NCBI GenBank assembly: GCA_031261945.1
Contig: JAISIQ010000099.1
Location: forward strand, 1-6,877
DNA: 6,877 nt
Origin: Methanobrevibacter sp.
GTDB taxonomy: Archaea; Methanobacteriota; Methanobacteria; Methanobacteriales; Methanobacteriaceae
Direction of reading: 5' to 3'
Positions 4,531 to 6,877 of this stretch are shown here, piece by piece (position 1 is the first letter of the stretch; each line of letters starts with the position of its first letter). A program made the translations under genes and the position numbers. The notes under the pieces were generated by a model that searched no databases, was not told where the DNA came from, and worked only from the letters and a program-made list of their open reading frames with translations.

Positions 4531-6111
4531 CTATTCTTCCATTTTCAATCTTCTAACCACAAAGTCTTTATCTAATGATAAAAGGAATGAAGCTGCTTTT
4601 GGCCCTTGTTTTTGTCCAAGAATCATTTTATAAATAGCTTGAAATGCTTTTTGTGGTTTTAAATTGTGAGAGTTAAGAGTTTCATACATTTCATCATGAA
4701 GTGCCTCAGCTGAGCTAAATTCTTTTTCTTCAAGTAAATTAGCTAAATCTCCAAGGAATGCTTTTTGATCATCAGATAGCTCTAATCTTGGAATTTTTTT
4801 CATAACCTGAAACTTAACAAATTTAGGACCATATTTATCTAACCAGTTTTTCACATTTTCAATTCTTTGGTTGAATTGTTCTATTTCTTTTTCTGTAAGG
4901 TTGGTGAATTCCTTGTTTTCAAAGCTTTTTGTTAGTTGTGAGTTCTTCTTTAGAATTTCAAATATTTTTTCTGGATTGTCCCCAGCTATTTGATAAGCTA
5001 CAGTTAAGAACCTATATGGTGGTCTAAATGGCAATGGATCGCTGTCTCTGATTTGAGCTATTTCATAAATCTTTTTGAACTTTTTACCTTCTTTTTCAGA
5101 TGGTGCTTCTTCTTCATCAAAGAAAACTTTTTCAACCTTGTCAAACTGATCCATAAAATCAAGAAATGCCATATTTGGTGAAAAATCTTTGTGTTTCATT
5201 GGTTTGCTTCTAAATATAAAGTAGTTGAGGCTTTCAGCCGGACCAATTTCTAGCCATTGTTTCGGAGTAAAGAAAACACCATGGGATTTAGACATAGCTT
5301 CCCCATTTAATGTAATCCATTCATAAGGAACAGGATAAGGTGCAGGATAATCAAATACTTCTTCGGAGATTACTTTACTAACATCATAAGAACCACCACT
5401 TGCTGCATGGTCTTTACCAAACGGTTCACAAGTGACTTGGAATATTTTCCATCTTGCAGCCCATTCTACTCTCCATGTAAGTTTCCCTTCTCCGCTTTTT
5501 ATATCCATTTTTCCATCATAGCCACATTGACATTTATAGGATACAATATCTCCCTCATGAGCATAGCTATTTGTTGTGTTTACTCTTCCACATTCTTCAC
5601 ATATTGGATTATAAGGTAACCAATCTTCTGCAAGAGGATGTTCTCTGTATTTATTAAATATCTCTCTAATTTTCTCTGCATTTTCAAGAGCTATTCTAAT
5701 ATATTCATCATAGCTACCATCTTTATACATTTTAAATCCAGAATACGGAGTTAATTCTATTCCAAAATCATCTAAAACATCGAATAGTGGTTTTTCAAAA
5801 TGTTCTACAAAGCTATCGCAACATCCGTCAGGACAGGGAATATTTGAATAAGGCATTCCAAGATATTTGTCATAACTTTCTGGTAATGGGTGTGGAACCT
5901 TTCTAAGAGGGTCATGATCATCGGCTATCCAAATAGTTTCACTATTTTCTCCTAATTTCCTGAGTTGTTTTCCAACAGCATTAGCTATAAACACATCACA
6001 GGAATTTCCTATATGTATTGATCCTGATATTGATGTACCACTTGCAATAACATGTTTTTCTACTTTTCTCTCTTTTAACTCATCAGCTATTCTCTCTATC
6101 CAATGCTTCAT
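4531..6111 (-). CDS. lysS: Lysyl-tRNA synthetase, class I (archaeal type)
   Basis: This 526-residue enzyme charges tRNA-Lys with lysine in the cytoplasm, using ATP. It is the class I form found in most archaea and a few bacteria, unrelated in fold to the class II LysRS of most organisms. The Rossmann-fold signature HIGN is at residues 33-36 inside [13 protein letters not shown], and the KMSKS-type loop reads AMSKSHG (from residue 272). Between them lies a metal-binding knuckle with C171, C174, C194 and C196 (CEEC and CQC), and a further Cys-rich spot CPDGCC near residue 93. The C-terminal third is the helical anticodon-binding region. Length and both ends fit the family. GGTGAT (6115-6120 on this strand) sits three bases before the ATG and fixes the start. 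The gene stands alone, with T-runs behind it and about 500 bases of AT-rich DNA in front. Its codons are visibly less AT-skewed than those of the accessory genes. Confidence 0.97.
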   Translation of the reverse strand: MKHWIERIADELKERKVEKHVIASGTSISGSIHIGNSCDVFIANAVGKQLRKLGENSETIWIADDHDPLRKVPHPLPESYDKYLGMPYSNIPCPDGCCDSFVEHFEKPLFDVLDDFGIELTPYSGFKMYKDGSYDEYIRIALENAEKIREIFNKYREHPLAEDWLPYNPICEECGRVNTTNSYAHEGDIVSYKCQCGYDGKMDIKSGEGKLTWRVEWAARWKIFQVTCEPFGKDHAASGGSYDVSKVISEEVFDYPAPYPVPYEWITLNGEAMSKSHGVFFTPKQWLEIGPAESLNYFIFRSKPMKHKDFSPNMAFLDFMDQFDKVEKVFFDEEEAPSEKEGKKFKKIYEIAQIRDSDPLPFRPPYRFLTVAYQIAGDNPEKIFEILKKNSQLTKSFENKEFTNLTEKEIEQFNQRIENVKNWLDKYGPKFVKFQVMKKIPRLELSDDQKAFLGDLANLLEEKEFSSAEALHDEMYETLNSHNLKPQKAFQAIYKMILGQKQGPKAASFLLSLDKDFVVRRLKMEE

Positions 6112-6145
6112 TTCATCACCGTTATAATAGTAAAATGTATTTTAA

Positions 6146-6156
6146 TCGCATTATAA
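6146..6156 (-). promoter_or_regulatory. Predicted TATA box for lysS
   Basis: On the minus strand, AATTATAATGC lies about 35-45 bases before the lysS ATG and would give a short leader that includes the GGTGAT ribosome site. It borders the 13-base tandem repeat on its upstream side. Several other TATA-like words exist in this AT-rich DNA, so the assignment is weak. Confidence 0.3.
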
Positions 6157-6194
6157 TTTGTAATTATGATTTGTAATTATGATTTGTAATTATA
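6156..6194. repeat. 13-base tandem repeat, three copies, upstream of lysS
   Basis: The unit ATTTGTAATTATG is present at 6156-6168 and 6169-6181 exactly, and at 6182-6194 with the last base changed to A. A degenerate continuation (AGTTGTATTTGTG) follows. The array begins right at the predicted lysS promoter. Confidence 0.85.
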
Positions 6195-6210
6195 AGTTGT
6201 ATTTGTGAAT

Positions 6211-6246
6211 ATATTTATAATTATATTTATAAAAATATTTATAAAA
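6211..6246. repeat. 12-base tandem repeat, three copies, upstream of lysS
   Basis: ATATTTATAA recurs at 6211, 6223 and 6235, exactly 12 bases apart. The two trailing bases are TT, AA and AA, the third copy ending in AATG. This is a second array, of different sequence and period, 16 bases beyond the 13-base array. Confidence 0.8.
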
Positions 6247-6619
6247 TGGATTTTAATTGATAAAATCTTAATAAATTTTAATAAAATTAACTATATAAGT
6301 TTATTTATAAAATTAGCATTATATTAACAACATATTAGATTATATTAATATTATATTTAGAATTAATATAAATTAGCATTAATATAATTAGTAAATATAA
6401 TTAGTATCATATTTATTGGTTGATTTATTAATATTAATTTTATTTTAATTCTTATAAAGATTTTCATATATTTTCATATTATTTTAAAAATATTTTCATT
6501 GAAATTAAAATAAAAAATAAAAGTAGTAATAAAAATAATAATAAAAAATAGTAATAAAAAATTTTAATAAAAAGCTTAATTAATAAAAGCTTAATCAATA
6601 TTAAAAAATAGCTATTTAA
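6247..6619. repeat. AT-rich spacer between thiC and lysS with further short repeats
   Basis: AAATTAGCATTA occurs at 6310-6321 and 6370-6381, exactly 60 bases apart. AATATAATTAGTA is an exact 13-base tandem pair at 6381-6406. TAATAAAA(A)GCTTAAT is a near-exact tandem pair at 6565-6595. The rest is A/T-rich simple sequence. I see no ORF with a ribosome site and no RNA gene in this stretch. Confidence 0.7.
6596..6616 (-). terminator. Terminator-like palindrome and T-run after thiC
   Basis: Just behind the thiC stop, the minus strand reads AAATAGCTATTTTTTAATAT. It has a 12-base palindrome, AAATAGCTATTT (6606-6617 on the plus strand as the same word), running into a T6 tract, a plausible archaeal terminator. 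Confidence 0.45.
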
Positions 6620-6877
6620 TTAAACTTCATCAAAGAAGTCGCTTTCAGCTTGATCTAGCCATTCATTAACTATCTTTACAGCACAATAATTTCCACACAT
6701 TGTACATGTGTCAGGATCTTCTGGAGGTCTGTTTTCTCTTTTTGCACGGGCATCGGCCGGACAAATAGCTAAAGCATATTGGTCTTCCCAATCTAAATGT
6801 TTTCTAGCATTAGCCATTTCTAAATCTTTTTCTCCATTGTGAACTCCTTTTGCCATGTCTCCAACATAAGCACCAAT
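6620..6877 (-). CDS. thiC: ThiC-family phosphomethylpyrimidine synthase, C-terminal part
   Basis: About 85 C-terminal residues of a ThiC-family protein are present. The frame stays open through 6877 (IGAYVGD precedes the first Met at 6856), so that Met is internal and the gene continues beyond the window. ThiC is an unusual radical SAM enzyme that converts aminoimidazole ribotide to the thiamine pyrimidine precursor HMP-P. Its cluster-binding cysteines are at the C terminus, here as CTMCGNYC inside [17 protein letters not shown]. The spacing is CX2CX3C, one residue shorter than the CX2CX4C I recall for E. coli and B. subtilis ThiC (CSMCGPKFC). The block [10 protein letters not shown] before it also fits the family. 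Methanogens can carry more than one ThiC homologue, and one relative (BzaF type) makes 5-hydroxybenzimidazole for cobamides, so the exact product cannot be settled from this end. T-runs follow the stop. Confidence 0.88.
   Translation of the reverse strand: MGAYVGDMAKGVHNGEKDLEMANARKHLDWEDQYALAICPADARAKRENRPPEDPDTCTMCGNYCAVKIVNEWLDQAESDFFDEV

Noticed and set aside
5407..5619. Plus-strand open frame of 70 codons
   Set aside because: It lies fully inside lysS on the opposite strand and has no start signal.
6112..6619. CRISPR array or replication origin in the repeat-rich spacer
   Set aside because: The repeats are 10-13 bases, tandem and without unique spacers, with no cas genes. There are no ORB-like origin motifs that I can see and no cdc6 gene.
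6620..6856. A short stand-alone 78-residue gene starting at 6856
   Set aside because: The frame is open to the window edge and the sequence before the Met (IGAYVGD) is typical ThiC, so this is the 3' part of a longer gene.

Overview
The window looks like a chromosomal segment of a methanogenic archaeon of the Methanobacteriaceae (Methanobrevibacter- or Methanosphaera-like). The DNA is very AT-rich. It carries a class I lysyl-tRNA synthetase of the archaeal type. Start sites are preceded by GGTG(A/T)T Shine-Dalgarno sequences, promoters resemble archaeal TATA boxes, and genes end in T-runs rather than long hairpins. The genus assignment is inference.

Layout: (1) 1-180 is AT-rich leader DNA with short tandem repeats and a promoter. 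(2) 181-1194 (+) is a radical SAM protein of the spore-photoproduct-lyase-like (COG1533) type. It ends in KQSTLFDY, which resembles an archaeal PCNA-binding (PIP) peptide. (3) 1303-3821 (-) is an accessory block of small, mostly membrane-anchored proteins: a 194-residue tail-anchored protein, remnants of at least three broken genes (1946-2186, 2170-2331, 2804-2980), a ribbon-helix-helix-like protein (2534-2773), and two tandem paralogues (3032-3442, 3462-3821), each with one N-terminal membrane helix and a pair of EF-hand loops. (4) 3822-3985 is a divergent promoter region dense in inverted and phased repeats. (5) 3986-4267 (+) is a winged-helix regulator. (6) 4531-6111 (-) is lysS. (7) 6112-6619 is AT-rich DNA with several short tandem arrays. 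(8) 6620-6877 (-) is the C-terminal end of a ThiC-family protein that runs off the window.

How the parts may fit: lysS and thiC are housekeeping genes. The stretch from 181 to 4267 looks accessory. The winged-helix gene and the EF-hand pair share a promoter region whose inverted repeat covers both predicted TATA boxes, so the regulator may control itself and the EF-hand genes. Behind the EF-hand pair the strand decays into fragments whose in-frame stops are mostly TGA or TAG, several where a Trp codon would be plausible. This suggests an old family of membrane-anchored proteins being lost by GC-to-AT mutation and frameshift. The most testable new idea is that the radical SAM enzyme is tethered to the sliding clamp and acts on DNA.
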